Shown here in pieces: positions 13,586-23,035 of a stretch of DNA of 25,048 bases. The position numbers and the translations under genes were made by a program. Under the pieces are notes generated by a model. It searched no databases, was not told where the DNA came from, and worked only from the letters and a program-made list of their open reading frames with translations. Source of the DNA: a virus; the IMG/VR virus record IMGVR_UViG_3300028030_000058, positions 1 through 25,048 of that record; one strand, written 5' to 3'. Each line of letters starts with the position of its first letter. Position 1 is the stretch's first letter.

Positions 13586-13960
13586 ATGGAAGTATTAAAG
13601 AGCAATAAGAGAATATCTTATAGACCTATAACTAAAATAGATTTTAAATCGTATTACAATTATGATAACATAAAACAGACGATTAAAGGGTTTTCTTTCT
13701 TTTATGATGGAAAGTTATCTGGTGTGGCTGGTATTGTTTATGGTGATGGTTATATGTATATGTTCTCTGAATATGATAAAGATATAAATGTATCTAAGTT
13801 GAGTATATGGAGATGCACGAAATTAGTTATAGATATGGTTGATAAGATGAGAATCGGTGTTTTTGCAGAATGTAACCCAAATATTCCCAATGCTAATCGT
13901 TTTTTAGAAAGATTAGGTTTCCGTTTAATGGATGGCTTGTATTATAGAGGGGTTGCATAA
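13586..13960 (+). CDS. GNAT-fold-like small virion-cluster protein (124 aa)
   Basis: The C-terminal half resembles the second half of a GNAT acetyltransferase: IGVFAECNPNIPNANRFLER followed by LGFRLMDGLYYRG (about 90-122), the family pattern N..A.RF...LGF. The N-terminal part has beta strands (GFSFFYDGKLSGVAGIVYGD) but no recognisable acetyl-CoA pyrophosphate-binding R/Q-x-x-G-x-G/A loop. At 124 residues it is shorter than a typical GNAT (about 150). Small GNAT-like proteins at this place between nozzle and ejection proteins are common in podoviruses. It may be a structural derivative rather than an enzyme, or an enzyme with a divergent loop. The stop overlaps the next start (TAATG). Confidence 0.7.
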   Translation: MEVLKSNKRISYRPITKIDFKSYYNYDNIKQTIKGFSFFYDGKLSGVAGIVYGDGYMYMFSEYDKDINVSKLSIWRCTKLVIDMVDKMRIGVFAECNPNIPNANRFLERLGFRLMDGLYYRGVA

Positions 13961-14511
13961 TGACTGGAATAGAAACAGCAATGTTGATAGGAAGCTTGGC
14001 TAGTACTGCGGCTAGTGCTGTAGGTGGATTAAAGCAAGCGTCTGCTATAAAACAGGCTGGTGTAGCTCAGAAACAGCAAGCCGAATACCAAGCTGAACAA
14101 GCGCAAGTTGCTGCTGGGCAAGAACTTGCATCATCTCAGCGCACGAGATATGAGGAAGGTCGGCGCAGAAAGTTAGCTCTCTCCAGAGCTAATAATATCG
14201 CGGCAGGTCAAGGGGGGACGCTCGACAGTTCTTTTATAAATATTATGGGCTTATTGGATACAGAGGGTAAATATAGAGAAGATGTCGCAACATTTGAAGG
14301 TAAATCTAAAGCTAATAAATTAAACCAACAATCTGATTTGTTAAAATATCAAGGCGACCTAGCACTGTCAGCAGCTAAACAGAAATCAAAATCTAAAAGA
14401 TTTAGCGTCATAGCTAACACAGCGACATCGTTTGGAAGCACATTATATAATAAATATTCACCTAAACCAACAGAAACATGGGCTGACGGAACGCCCTTTA
14501 GGACTAAATGA
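13960..14511 (+). CDS. Internal virion protein, T7 gp14-like (183 aa)
   Basis: This small ejection protein is assigned by order (before two large ejection proteins), length close to T7 gp14 (196) and composition. The N-terminus is a small-residue hydrophobic segment, AMLIGSLASTAASAVGGLKQ (about 7-26), suited to membrane insertion. A long Gln/Ala/Glu helix follows (AGVAQKQQAEYQAEQAQVAA), with a typical RRKLALSRANNIAAGQGGTL stretch (about 69-88) that closely resembles gp14-family sequences, where R...AL...A..GV..S.GS precedes a second helix. It probably forms part of the outer-membrane and periplasmic ejection channel. It is translationally coupled to the GNAT-like gene and ends just before the next ATG. 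Confidence 0.85.
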   Translation: MTGIETAMLIGSLASTAASAVGGLKQASAIKQAGVAQKQQAEYQAEQAQVAAGQELASSQRTRYEEGRRRKLALSRANNIAAGQGGTLDSSFINIMGLLDTEGKYREDVATFEGKSKANKLNQQSDLLKYQGDLALSAAKQKSKSKRFSVIANTATSFGSTLYNKYSPKPTETWADGTPFRTK

Positions 14512-14512
14512 T

Positions 14513-16918
14513 ATGGCAAAACTCCCAACAGCGATAGAGGTTTATGGCGCGAGACAGGCACCTCGTGGAGATAATCGCGTCTTAGGGTATAGTGGCGCAA
14601 CTGCTCTGGCTGAAGCTGCTGAATTTAGTGGTAAGGCTCTCGAAGGCGTTGGTGATAATCTCGGTAAAACCATAAAAATAGCGGAATTATCGAAGAAGAA
14701 GGCTGATAAGGAGTACGAAGCAAAGCTCGCTGTGGCTCAGGCGCGACAGGATAAATTAACAACATCAAGAGCTTTATCTGAACTATCGTCTCGGCAAATT
14801 GGTTTAGAGACTGATTTTTTGAATAGAGATGATTACCATAATTTTAATGACGAAGCTAAAGGTGTTTTTGATGAGATTAGTGCAAAGTATAAAGATTCGT
14901 TCATAACTCCAGAAGGTAGGGATAATTGGAACCAGTCTCTAATAAGTGTATCAGAGCGTGAGAACTTCAAATTATCTAAGCTAGTTAAAAGTAAAAATGA
15001 TGCTGCATTGTTGGACGATGCTAATTTGAGGTTGGCTGAGAATAATGATCTTTTATCTAAGACTAGTGACCTAGATAAGCAAGCAGATATAGTTCAGTCC
15101 AGTATGGATTCTATAGACGTTCTTCGTGGTGAAAACCTTATCACCAGTGTTGATGCCTTTAAAAAGAAACAAGCAATTCAAAAATCATATGCCTATGCTT
15201 GGCTTAATCAATCCGATACAGGTGATGCACTTAATATATTGAACAATGTAGAGGATAAGGGTGATCTCACATCAAAGGTGTCGAAAGTGAGCGATGTAGA
15301 TACTGATTCTATGATTAAATTCATTATGAATCTTGAGGGTGGCTACTTATCTTCTGAGCCTGATGGCGCGACAGCTATATATGGCATCAATTCAAAGGCT
15401 AATGAAGGTGTTGATTTAGCAAAACTGAAAGAAGAAGATGCTTTTAATATATATAAAACTAAGTATATCAGAAGAGCTAAGTTAGGTACTATCCCAGATA
15501 ACATGAAGATGGTCGTATTTGACGCGGTTGTTAATGGTTTCGACCCAAAAGTACTAGGCTTTTCTATATTTGATGCAGTGAAGCGTGCTGATGGTGATGT
15601 TAATAAATTAGTGGATATACGTAGAGAATATTATGATACCTTAGTTAAAAATAATCCAGATAAATATAAGAAGTATCATAGCGGCTGGATTAATCGGCTT
15701 GACACTATATCTAACTCTAATTTTGTTAGGGGGCGCGTTGATACAGGCACTCCATTGGATTTCTTAGGTGTTACAGAAATAAAAAAGCTCAAACCAATTA
15801 TTGAAGCAAAGTTAGTGGATGATGTCTCTAAACTAACCTTAGATGAACTTAGTACTAATATACGGATTGGTGAGTACAATGATCTCCCAGAAGGCTTGCA
15901 ATCTAAGGTGAATAAGGTCTTTAAAGGAAAAGTCGAAGCTGCTGCTGTTGATGAGCGCATAGGTGCTTTTAGTCAACTCACTGATTTGTATAAATTGGGC
16001 GAAGGTGGTGAAGCGACATGGGGCGACTTCACGAAGCTAATAAATGATTTCCCAGAAGATTCACCAAGGCGTGAATTGGCTGTTAGAATGAGGGATTTTT
16101 ACACGAACCCTGATGGGACGGCTAAAGCTGCGAAGAAGTTGGTTAATGAACAGGTTAAGCTTGAGGCGGAAACTAATTTAAATTCTATGTATCAGAATAT
16201 AGGTTTTAAGCTAGATAAAAAAACTGGTAAATTTCTTTATCAAAAAGATACTGATGTAATGGACAATCTTGTTAATTATGCCAATGAAGTCCATAAGGCT
16301 GTGGCTAGTGGTGCTGTTACAGCTAGCGGAGCTAGTAAACGCCTTGCTTTAGTAGATAACGCAATGCAAGAGCTAGTTGATTGGTCAAGTGCGGAGTCTG
16401 GTACATTCGGTTTGGGGGGCGATAGGAAAAGGCTTAGTAAGGTATTCAGAAGAAGCCCTTTTGCTACGGGTTACGAGACTATTAATAACCTTATAAAGAC
16501 GAATCCATCTCTAGGTGGTGTGAAGATGAAATCTGATTTATTCGCCGCTGTTAATGAGGTCACGCCTGAATTATCGCAATTATATAAAGAGGGGAAGTTA
16601 CCTCCACAGCAAGTGCCTAGAGCCTTCTCCGAAGCTGTATTAAAGAAAATTATCCCTGCTTTGAATGATCTTGAGGCGTTCCCTGATGTTGTGCGACTTA
16701 GTGATGGTACTACAATTAACCTCCCTCCTAGCGTGGTTAGTAATAATTTTGGTGGAGATAGAGGAAATAGTGATTTTATCTTAAAAGAATCTTACAATGC
16801 CACGGACGGTAGCGCCGTGACTAAAAGTGATATATTGAAAATGGCTACAGACGCAGGAGTAACACCCCGCGTTGTTGTGGCTAATTTAGTTGCTAATGGA
16901 ATGATAGGTCTTGATTAA
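14513..16918 (+). CDS. Ejection protein with a GH108-like muramidase domain (801 aa, T7 gp15 position)
   Basis: The start at 14513 follows the previous stop by one base; an in-frame ATG at 14432 would overlap the gp14-like gene by 80 bases and is rejected. The N-terminal 260 residues are helical (AELSKKKADKEYEAKLAVAQ). Residues about 264-400 match a GH108-type N-acetylmuramidase: IKFIMNLEGGYLSSEPDGAT with Glu275 in the EGGY motif as likely catalytic acid, then AIYGI, then DNMKMVVFDAVVNGFDP, and the typical ending with REYYDTLVKNNPDKYKKYHS followed by GWINRL. The remaining 400 residues are helical and unassigned. The enzyme would open peptidoglycan during DNA entry. The last base is shared with the next start (TAATG). 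Confidence 0.87.
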   Translation: MAKLPTAIEVYGARQAPRGDNRVLGYSGATALAEAAEFSGKALEGVGDNLGKTIKIAELSKKKADKEYEAKLAVAQARQDKLTTSRALSELSSRQIGLETDFLNRDDYHNFNDEAKGVFDEISAKYKDSFITPEGRDNWNQSLISVSERENFKLSKLVKSKNDAALLDDANLRLAENNDLLSKTSDLDKQADIVQSSMDSIDVLRGENLITSVDAFKKKQAIQKSYAYAWLNQSDTGDALNILNNVEDKGDLTSKVSKVSDVDTDSMIKFIMNLEGGYLSSEPDGATAIYGINSKANEGVDLAKLKEEDAFNIYKTKYIRRAKLGTIPDNMKMVVFDAVVNGFDPKVLGFSIFDAVKRADGDVNKLVDIRREYYDTLVKNNPDKYKKYHSGWINRLDTISNSNFVRGRVDTGTPLDFLGVTEIKKLKPIIEAKLVDDVSKLTLDELSTNIRIGEYNDLPEGLQSKVNKVFKGKVEAAAVDERIGAFSQLTDLYKLGEGGEATWGDFTKLINDFPEDSPRRELAVRMRDFYTNPDGTAKAAKKLVNEQVKLEAETNLNSMYQNIGFKLDKKTGKFLYQKDTDVMDNLVNYANEVHKAVASGAVTASGASKRLALVDNAMQELVDWSSAESGTFGLGGDRKRLSKVFRRSPFATGYETINNLIKTNPSLGGVKMKSDLFAAVNEVTPELSQLYKEGKLPPQQVPRAFSEAVLKKIIPALNDLEAFPDVVRLSDGTTINLPPSVVSNNFGGDRGNSDFILKESYNATDGSAVTKSDILKMATDAGVTPRVVVANLVANGMIGLD

Positions 16919-19900
16919 TGGCAGATTTATCTAATTTTAAGATCGACCCTAATATAGATGCCGATGCCGTCCTTAGTGGCGATAATTTTAAGTCTAAATA
17001 TGGCTTTAATATTAACCCTAATATATTAGATGAGCAGCCAAGTCGTTCTGTCTACGATGATAACTCAGGTAATGTTATTCAAGTTCCTGCGGACACATCT
17101 TTAGATCAAGGTTTTTACTTTGATGATGTTAATAGACAGGGTGGACGTAAAGATGGTTTTTTCGGTTATGTTAATGGAGCGGCTAAAATAGCGGCAGGGG
17201 CTAAAACTGGCGCGGCAGCTATGGCTATAACCAGTGGTCAGAATTTACTTAACGCTACGTCTTTAAGAGAGAATGACATAAGGGCTGATCTGTATTCTAG
17301 GGATATGAATATTTCTGATGTGGCTAATATTTTAAACCCTCTTGACCCGACAGCATCTAAAACCACACTTGGTGTTCTACTAGCTAAAAGTTTTCTAAAT
17401 AAAGATCAAGAATTTGCTCGGTCGGCAAACGCAAAAGCAAATCAAGCCGCTATATTTAATTTAATGAAACGGCAGAGAGAAGATTTAGCTACGGCTGGTT
17501 ATAACAGACCTGATGGCGCTGCTGGAGTTGCTTATGACATAGGGGGCGGCGCAACATCTATTGTGACCTCGCTAGGCTTATTTGCTTTAACAAGAAGCCC
17601 TGCTTTAGTCGCGGCTAGTATGGGTTCTATGCAGAAAAATAGTGTTTATATAGAGGCTAGAGATAAAGGTAAAGGTCAATTCTCTGCTGGTGCTATATCC
17701 TCGGTGGCTGGGGCATTTGAAGGTGCATTGGAGATGGTTGGGGTAAAAACCTTCTTTGGGCTTGGGGTTGTCGATAATATATTAGGAAGGGTTGCTTTGC
17801 GCTCTGCGGAAGAAGCTGTACAGGAAGGCTCTCAACAGACTGCGGAAGAAATATTGACTCAGACTACTGGTTTACGCAAGGTGGATATTAAGGGTGGTTT
17901 TGGTCGTGTTGTCTATTCAATGATGCTTGGTGGCGTTATTGGTGCGCCAGTTGCTACTATGGTTGAGATAGGGAATAATGTTGATGTTGATAATAATATA
18001 GAGCCGCAAGCTATGGAAATACTAGCTAAGGCTCTAGGTCGAGATCGTAGTGAGTATGTTGATCGGGTTACGCAGATTATAGAAGATGAAATGTCAAAGC
18101 CAACAGACGCTAAGGCTTATAAGAAGGTTTCTGAAATATTAAATAAATTCGACTCTGGGGAAGATATAGACATTAAACAAGAGATAGGGGCTATTCAGGA
18201 GTTTTCTGATACAGAAAAACAGGCGTTATTTGAAGATATTGATAATTCTATTATTGGCGCAAAAATTAGAACCGATAATAAGGTGGCACAATTTAGAATT
18301 GACGCTATTGACGCTCAGACACAGAATGTGAATAGAGAGATAAAAGCCCTATCTAGTGACTTAGAGAATAGAGAGATACTCAAGAAACCAACGAAAGCTG
18401 TTCAAAATAGGATAGATAAATTAACCAAAGTAAAGGAAGAGCTTGATCTAAGAAAAGAGGATTTGGTTAAATATTTTGATGGTAAGAAGGTTGGCCCATT
18501 AACCGAAGAAGAAATGATTACACGTAAAGAGGTCTTAGGTGTAACTAAAAATGAGAAAGTTTCCTTAAAAGCACGCGTTCTCTCTCAGATAAATAGCAGA
18601 AACTCTTCTGAGTTAGAATCCAAAACCAAGAAGGTGTTTAATAAAGCCCAAAAGATAGCGAGAGATGATGTTGAGTTGTCTCAAAGACTTGTCCATGAGT
18701 TTATAAAAGAGACAGGATTGGATAAATACAAAGAAGGTAATAGGCTTATTACGCAGCTAAGGTCTGTAAAATCATCGAAAAATATAGATGAGAAGTTATC
18801 TAAAATACAATCCCATGCTGAGAAACTTATTGCTAAAATACAGAAGAAAGAAATAGCTGATGCGATAAAAGCTAAAATTAAACAGACGAAATTAAATAAA
18901 GGTGGGCGACTTCCTGTAGGTAAGTTCACAGCCACAGCTCAGAAGGTGTTCGATTCATGGCGCGATATATCAGTACTTAACAAGGAACAAGCCTCTGAAC
19001 GGCTGAGTAATAACATTGAGAATGAGTCTGGTGATATAATCGAGAATACCTTGCTTTTAAATAAAGTGAATCCCGATGCTGTGTCCCCAGAGACTTTAGC
19101 AGAACTATACACTGCGATGAGCGGTACTGTTAAGAATATTCGTGGTGGGGTGTTAGCTGTTTATGAAGCACAGGAGGCGGCTGCTAATGATCTAAAATTG
19201 ATGGTGATAGATGGAGCAACGGCAGGAGATGGTTTAGCTGCTAAAGATACTACAGCATTAAAGAACAAGCTTGCAGCGAACTTAAATAATGTGCGTTCTT
19301 ATATAAGTTTCGGTATAAACGCATGGTACGATACTATGGATTTAGTTTTAGGAAAAACTAAAGAGGGTCGTGTTGCTAGGGAAGCCCTTAGCAAGATGGT
19401 TGCGGAGTCTATCTTGAACGAGAAGATTATGACGCATCACTTTCACCAAAAGTTCCATGACGCATATAAAGATTCTTCTGGCTTTACTAAAGAAGGGCAT
19501 GTGAATAAAAAGTTACGTTCAGATGAGAAGGAAGAGAATCAAGGTGATTTTATCCGTGAGGGTGAAAGTAGAGCTACGCCTTGGGTTATCTCCAGATCAC
19601 AGATGAGATACATCTATTCTGCTTTGAAAAATGATAAGTTACGTAAAAAACTTACAAGCCCTAATGGTAATAAAATATCTAAAGATATGGAGGAACACAT
19701 AGAAAGGACTTTAGAGCGGGAGGATTTTGATATAATAGATATGGAGTTAGATATGTATAAAGATTTATACGATGCCATAAATCCTGTTTATGAGAAAAAA
19801 TATGGTGTGTCTCTTAATAAAGAGGATTTTTATGTTATGTCACGCGCTGAACACGGTAATTTATTAAATGATAAGGACGAGTTTTTAGAAGATTTACACC

Positions 19901-21225
19901 ATTATTCTACTGCGACATCAAGTATCCACCAAAAACGAACGACAGCAGAGAACCCTATAAAGATAGGCTCTGATGTACGGTTTATGCTGAATTATATTTC
20001 TCAGGCATCTAATTTTATAAATAAAGCTGAAATGTCAAGAGTGCTGCACCAAGTATTCGGTGATAGTGATGTGAATATAGCCATACAGAGAAACTGGGGC
20101 GATGTGATGAATAACACTATTCGCAATATGGTTGATGATTTTATAACTGGTCACAATCAACGCGAAGAGTTGGGATATAAATTAGTAGATAAGGTTTATC
20201 AGAATTTTGTTGTCTCTAAATTGGGTAATAAACTTAACATGATACCAAAGCAGACATCATCTCTATTTGGGTACGCTGCGGTAATGCCAGCAGATCAGTG
20301 GGCTGTGGGATTTGCCGATTTTGTTAGCGACCCTATGAAAGCTATTAAAATACTATCAGAAATAGACTATATGAAAATTCGTGGTTCTGACCAAGATTAT
20401 AATACAATGCGTCAGTATGCAGATAACTATCAAACAGTTTTTAAGTCTGGTTGGGTTAGGGCTGGGGAAAAAAGTATGCTCCCAGTTAAGTTGGGCGATA
20501 GGTTCGCTATATATGCTGGTGGGTGGGCTGTTTATAAGTATAACATAGATGTGCTTGGGAAAACACACGAAGAAGCTGTTAGGGCGTTCGTAGAGACGAC
20601 GGAGCTTACGCAACAATCTTCGATGCAAGATAAGTTATCGAGGTTACAGGCAAGCTCTAATCCTTTTGTTAGAACAATTACTATGTTCACATCATCGCCA
20701 ATAGGATACCTTAGAGCAGAGATGAGGGCTGTTCGTAGAGCTGTACGTGGTGAGATACCAATAAAGACGGCGGCAAAACAAGTAGCTATATACCACTTTG
20801 TTTTACCAGCGTTATTCCAGTTTATAGCTGATGGTTTCTCCTATGATGAAGAAAGTCAGAAAAGGGCTGCGTTATTAGGCCCTGCAAATGTCGTGCCGAT
20901 AGTTGGGGGTATTGTTTACAGAGCAGTAGCCTTCACTCAAGGTGAGCATTATAAGAGCAAGGGTTTCTCTATTTTTGATAGTATAGAGGCTATATCTATG
21001 GAAGTTGCTCACTTAATAATGAATGAAGAAATAGATATGGTCGAAGTTGCTAGTGCTATTGGTGATTTATTTGGACAGCCCATAGGAACGGATATAAATA
21101 TCACTGAGGGTTTGATTGATATATCAGAAGGTGATATACATAAAGGGTTATTACGTGCGAGCGGATATACTGAGAAAACAGCAGAGAAGAGGGTGTCTGG
21201 TGACTCTGGTGGAGGTTATTTTTGA
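16918..21225 (+). CDS. Large internal virion / ejection protein, T7 gp16 position (1435 aa)
   Basis: The largest protein of the window, in the place and size class of T7 gp16 (1318 aa), which is ejected to form the DNA translocation channel. No lytic transglycosylase motif is visible at its N-terminus; that activity appears to be in the preceding gene. Residues about 85-110 and 200-350 contain Ala/Gly-rich, membrane-prone segments (YDIGGGATSIVTSLGLFALT; YSMMLGGVIGAPVATMVEIG) with an acidic SAEEAVQEGSQQTAEEILTQ motif between. About 450-680 is Lys/Glu/Asp-rich helical or coiled coil. Near 1250-1310 a segment FVRTITMFTSSPIGYLRAEM leads to a hydrophobic HFVLPALFQFIADGF, probably membrane-active. 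It is the last gene before the fibre cluster. Confidence 0.87.
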   Translation: MADLSNFKIDPNIDADAVLSGDNFKSKYGFNINPNILDEQPSRSVYDDNSGNVIQVPADTSLDQGFYFDDVNRQGGRKDGFFGYVNGAAKIAAGAKTGAAAMAITSGQNLLNATSLRENDIRADLYSRDMNISDVANILNPLDPTASKTTLGVLLAKSFLNKDQEFARSANAKANQAAIFNLMKRQREDLATAGYNRPDGAAGVAYDIGGGATSIVTSLGLFALTRSPALVAASMGSMQKNSVYIEARDKGKGQFSAGAISSVAGAFEGALEMVGVKTFFGLGVVDNILGRVALRSAEEAVQEGSQQTAEEILTQTTGLRKVDIKGGFGRVVYSMMLGGVIGAPVATMVEIGNNVDVDNNIEPQAMEILAKALGRDRSEYVDRVTQIIEDEMSKPTDAKAYKKVSEILNKFDSGEDIDIKQEIGAIQEFSDTEKQALFEDIDNSIIGAKIRTDNKVAQFRIDAIDAQTQNVNREIKALSSDLENREILKKPTKAVQNRIDKLTKVKEELDLRKEDLVKYFDGKKVGPLTEEEMITRKEVLGVTKNEKVSLKARVLSQINSRNSSELESKTKKVFNKAQKIARDDVELSQRLVHEFIKETGLDKYKEGNRLITQLRSVKSSKNIDEKLSKIQSHAEKLIAKIQKKEIADAIKAKIKQTKLNKGGRLPVGKFTATAQKVFDSWRDISVLNKEQASERLSNNIENESGDIIENTLLLNKVNPDAVSPETLAELYTAMSGTVKNIRGGVLAVYEAQEAAANDLKLMVIDGATAGDGLAAKDTTALKNKLAANLNNVRSYISFGINAWYDTMDLVLGKTKEGRVAREALSKMVAESILNEKIMTHHFHQKFHDAYKDSSGFTKEGHVNKKLRSDEKEENQGDFIREGESRATPWVISRSQMRYIYSALKNDKLRKKLTSPNGNKISKDMEEHIERTLEREDFDIIDMELDMYKDLYDAINPVYEKKYGVSLNKEDFYVMSRAEHGNLLNDKDEFLEDLHHYSTATSSIHQKRTTAENPIKIGSDVRFMLNYISQASNFINKAEMSRVLHQVFGDSDVNIAIQRNWGDVMNNTIRNMVDDFITGHNQREELGYKLVDKVYQNFVVSKLGNKLNMIPKQTSSLFGYAAVMPADQWAVGFADFVSDPMKAIKILSEIDYMKIRGSDQDYNTMRQYADNYQTVFKSGWVRAGEKSMLPVKLGDRFAIYAGGWAVYKYNIDVLGKTHEEAVRAFVETTELTQQSSMQDKLSRLQASSNPFVRTITMFTSSPIGYLRAEMRAVRRAVRGEIPIKTAAKQVAIYHFVLPALFQFIADGFSYDEESQKRAALLGPANVVPIVGGIVYRAVAFTQGEHYKSKGFSIFDSIEAISMEVAHLIMNEEIDMVEVASAIGDLFGQPIGTDINITEGLIDISEGDIHKGLLRASGYTEKTAEKRVSGDSGGGYF

Positions 21226-21237
21226 TTAGGGTGAGTT

Positions 21238-22569
21238 ATGGTAGTTAGAGTTGATAGGTTACAAGGTGTAAATAGTAGTGTTGCTTTAAAAGCCACTGTT
21301 AAAGCTGCGACCACTGCTAACATAGCCCTTAGTGGAGAGCAAACATTAGATGGTTTTTCTTGCGTTGATGGTGATAGAGTTCTTGTGAAAGATCAGACTG
21401 ATGCTGTGGAGAACGGCATTTATGTCGTGAGTACAGGGGATTGGTCAAGAGCGACTGATTTCGATGGTAACTATGATGTTGTTCAAGGGACGCTTATATT
21501 TGTTTACTCACGAACCTTAGCGTCTTTTTCTTATATGGTTTCAACTCCTAATGATATTGTTATTGGTACGAGTTCTATTAATTTCATATCAATAGCTATG
21601 TCTGCTGTAGGTGGAATAACTGCTGTATTTTCTGGTTTAGTCGCTGGAGATTATATACGATATGATGGTGTCAACTGGGTGAACGACAAGGCTGTTGACC
21701 CAGTTGCTAATAATACATTAACAGGGAATAATACGTTTTCAGGGAATAATACGTTTTCAGGTGATGTTACTTTCACAGGCGTAGTTGATATAACTGGCCC
21801 TACTTACGCAAAAGACGATGGAGAGCTAACAATAAATGCTGGTGCGGTAACACCTGCAGGCACTAATCATACGGTGGATACTGAGTTAAATGCGGCAACT
21901 GATGATTTAACGACTATATCAGGTGGTTCAGATGGGCAATTATTGGTATTAAGAGCTGTTGATGCATCTAGGGTTACGACAATAAAGCATGGTTCTGATA
22001 ACATCAGAACGCCAGACGGCAATGATATAGTACTAGATAGCACAGATAAGCTTATATATTTAATGTACGATACAGAGCTTGCATCTTGGTTGGTGTTGTC
22101 TGTTTTTTCTGGTACAGGTACAATTGTTCAAGAAGTTTATGCAGAGGATAATTCTGTATCAAATGGAACTGCTCAAATACCTTATGACGATACTATCCCG
22201 CAGAACACAGAGGGTTTAGAAGCTATAACGCTGTCTATTACTCCAACAGATGCGGCTAATAAATTAAAAATAACTGGTACGGTTAATGTTGCTAATGCAT
22301 CGTCAAACGAGGTTTTAGCTGCGGCGTTATTCCAAGATTCTACAGCCAATGCGCTGCAAGTTGCTTGTTTAACATCTTCTATAGCTGAAAAAATAGTTAG
22401 CATCCCTATTGATTTTGAAATGACGGCGGGAACGACGAGCGCAACAACCTTTAAAATTAGAGCAGGTGGCTCAAATAGCGTTAATGTGACTTTAAACGGT
22501 GCATCGTCTTTACGTAAATTTGGCGGTGTGATGAGCCATACTCTGACGATAAAGGAAATATCTGTGTGA
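21238..22569 (+). CDS. Tail fibre protein with widespread N-terminal adaptor domain (443 aa)
   Basis: The N-terminal 115 residues carry a module known from many phage tail fibres: KAATTANIALSGEQTLDGFS followed by GDRVLVKDQTDAVENGIYVV, a WSRATDFDG segment and GTLIFV, ending IVIGTSSINF. A short Asn/Thr/Phe/Gly repeat (about 161-180) follows, encoded partly by a perfect 18-base tandem repeat, and then beta-rich sequence. The last 140 residues (from EVYAEDNSVSNGTAQIPYDD) look like a compact beta C-terminal domain of the kind found at fibre tips. AGGGTGA lies about 3-9 bases before the ATG. It probably attaches the receptor-binding apparatus to the tail. No intramolecular chaperone motif was recognised. 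Confidence 0.85.
   Translation: MVVRVDRLQGVNSSVALKATVKAATTANIALSGEQTLDGFSCVDGDRVLVKDQTDAVENGIYVVSTGDWSRATDFDGNYDVVQGTLIFVYSRTLASFSYMVSTPNDIVIGTSSINFISIAMSAVGGITAVFSGLVAGDYIRYDGVNWVNDKAVDPVANNTLTGNNTFSGNNTFSGDVTFTGVVDITGPTYAKDDGELTINAGAVTPAGTNHTVDTELNAATDDLTTISGGSDGQLLVLRAVDASRVTTIKHGSDNIRTPDGNDIVLDSTDKLIYLMYDTELASWLVLSVFSGTGTIVQEVYAEDNSVSNGTAQIPYDDTIPQNTEGLEAITLSITPTDAANKLKITGTVNVANASSNEVLAAALFQDSTANALQVACLTSSIAEKIVSIPIDFEMTAGTTSATTFKIRAGGSNSVNVTLNGASSLRKFGGVMSHTLTIKEISV
21723..21758 (+). repeat. Perfect 18-base tandem repeat (two copies) in the fibre gene
   Basis: The unit AGGGAATAATACGTTTTC occurs twice without mismatch (21723-21740, 21741-21758), encoding successive GNNTFS units, with diverged NNTLTG and DVTFTG units on either side. 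It is in frame, so copy-number change would lengthen the shaft by 6 residues per unit. Confidence 0.9.
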
Positions 22570-22610
22570 GACTAGGATTATCTAGTTGGAAAGTTATTGT
22601 AGAGCCTTAG

Positions 22611-22640
22611 TTGTAATTAAGCTTGGTGTATTTGTATAAT
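22611..22640 (+). promoter_or_regulatory. Candidate promoter for the receptor-binding gene cluster
   Basis: TTGTAA (22611-22616), an 18-base spacer and a perfect TATAAT (22635-22640), in the 103-base gap after the fibre gene. The next gene starts 33 bases downstream with AAGGA as its ribosome binding site. Confidence 0.45.
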
Positions 22641-22672
22641 TTTGTTAATCTCTTAGAGAAAGGATTTTTATT

Positions 22673-23032
22673 ATGGTTGTAACTAATATTGGAAGAGGTA
22701 TGGACTATCATACGGATACTATTGCTAATGGAGCCGCCACGAGTAGTGGTGTAGATTTACTTAGTATGACTCTCAATGGATTATTACTTCCTGCAATGAC
22801 CTCAACATCTATAACTTTCGAAGTTAGCGTCGATGGGAGTAATTACTATACTCTTCATGATAGTGACAAAACGGCATTGACTGTTACATGTGATGGTACA
22901 GCACGAGCTTTTTATTTAGAGCCTGTAAAATTCGCTGGATTTAGGTTCGTTAGAGCTGTAGCTGCGTCCAATGAGGCTGCCCAGAGAACTCTAACCTTTA
23001 TTGGAGTTCAAGCAATTAGTGACGGGAGTTAA
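22673..23032 (+). CDS. Small beta-rich tail-associated protein (119 aa)
   Basis: No family name can be given with certainty. The sequence reads as a small jelly-roll-like or immunoglobulin-like protein: TSTSITFEVSVDGSNYYTLH (about 43-62), then ARAFYLEPVKFAGFRFVRAV (about 81-100) and a final RTLTFIGVQAISDG. This pattern (statistically expected value of a measured sample with F.V..DG..Y..L and F..FRFVR) recurs in short proteins near phage fibre genes and may be a discoidin-like or tail accessory module. AAAGGA lies about 9 bases before the ATG. It ends 3 bases before the next gene, so the two are likely cotranslated. Confidence 0.75.
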   Translation: MVVTNIGRGMDYHTDTIANGAATSSGVDLLSMTLNGLLLPAMTSTSITFEVSVDGSNYYTLHDSDKTALTVTCDGTARAFYLEPVKFAGFRFVRAVAASNEAAQRTLTFIGVQAISDGS

Positions 23033-23035
23033 TAA

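Noticed and set aside
14432-14512. Upstream in-frame start for the muramidase ejection protein
   Set aside because: It would overlap the gp14-like gene by 80 bases with unlikely residues; the ATG at 14513 directly follows the stop and gives a natural N-terminus.
22571-22586. ACTAG...CTAGT inverted repeat after the fibre gene as a terminator
   Set aside because: The stem is only 5 pairs and no T tract follows.
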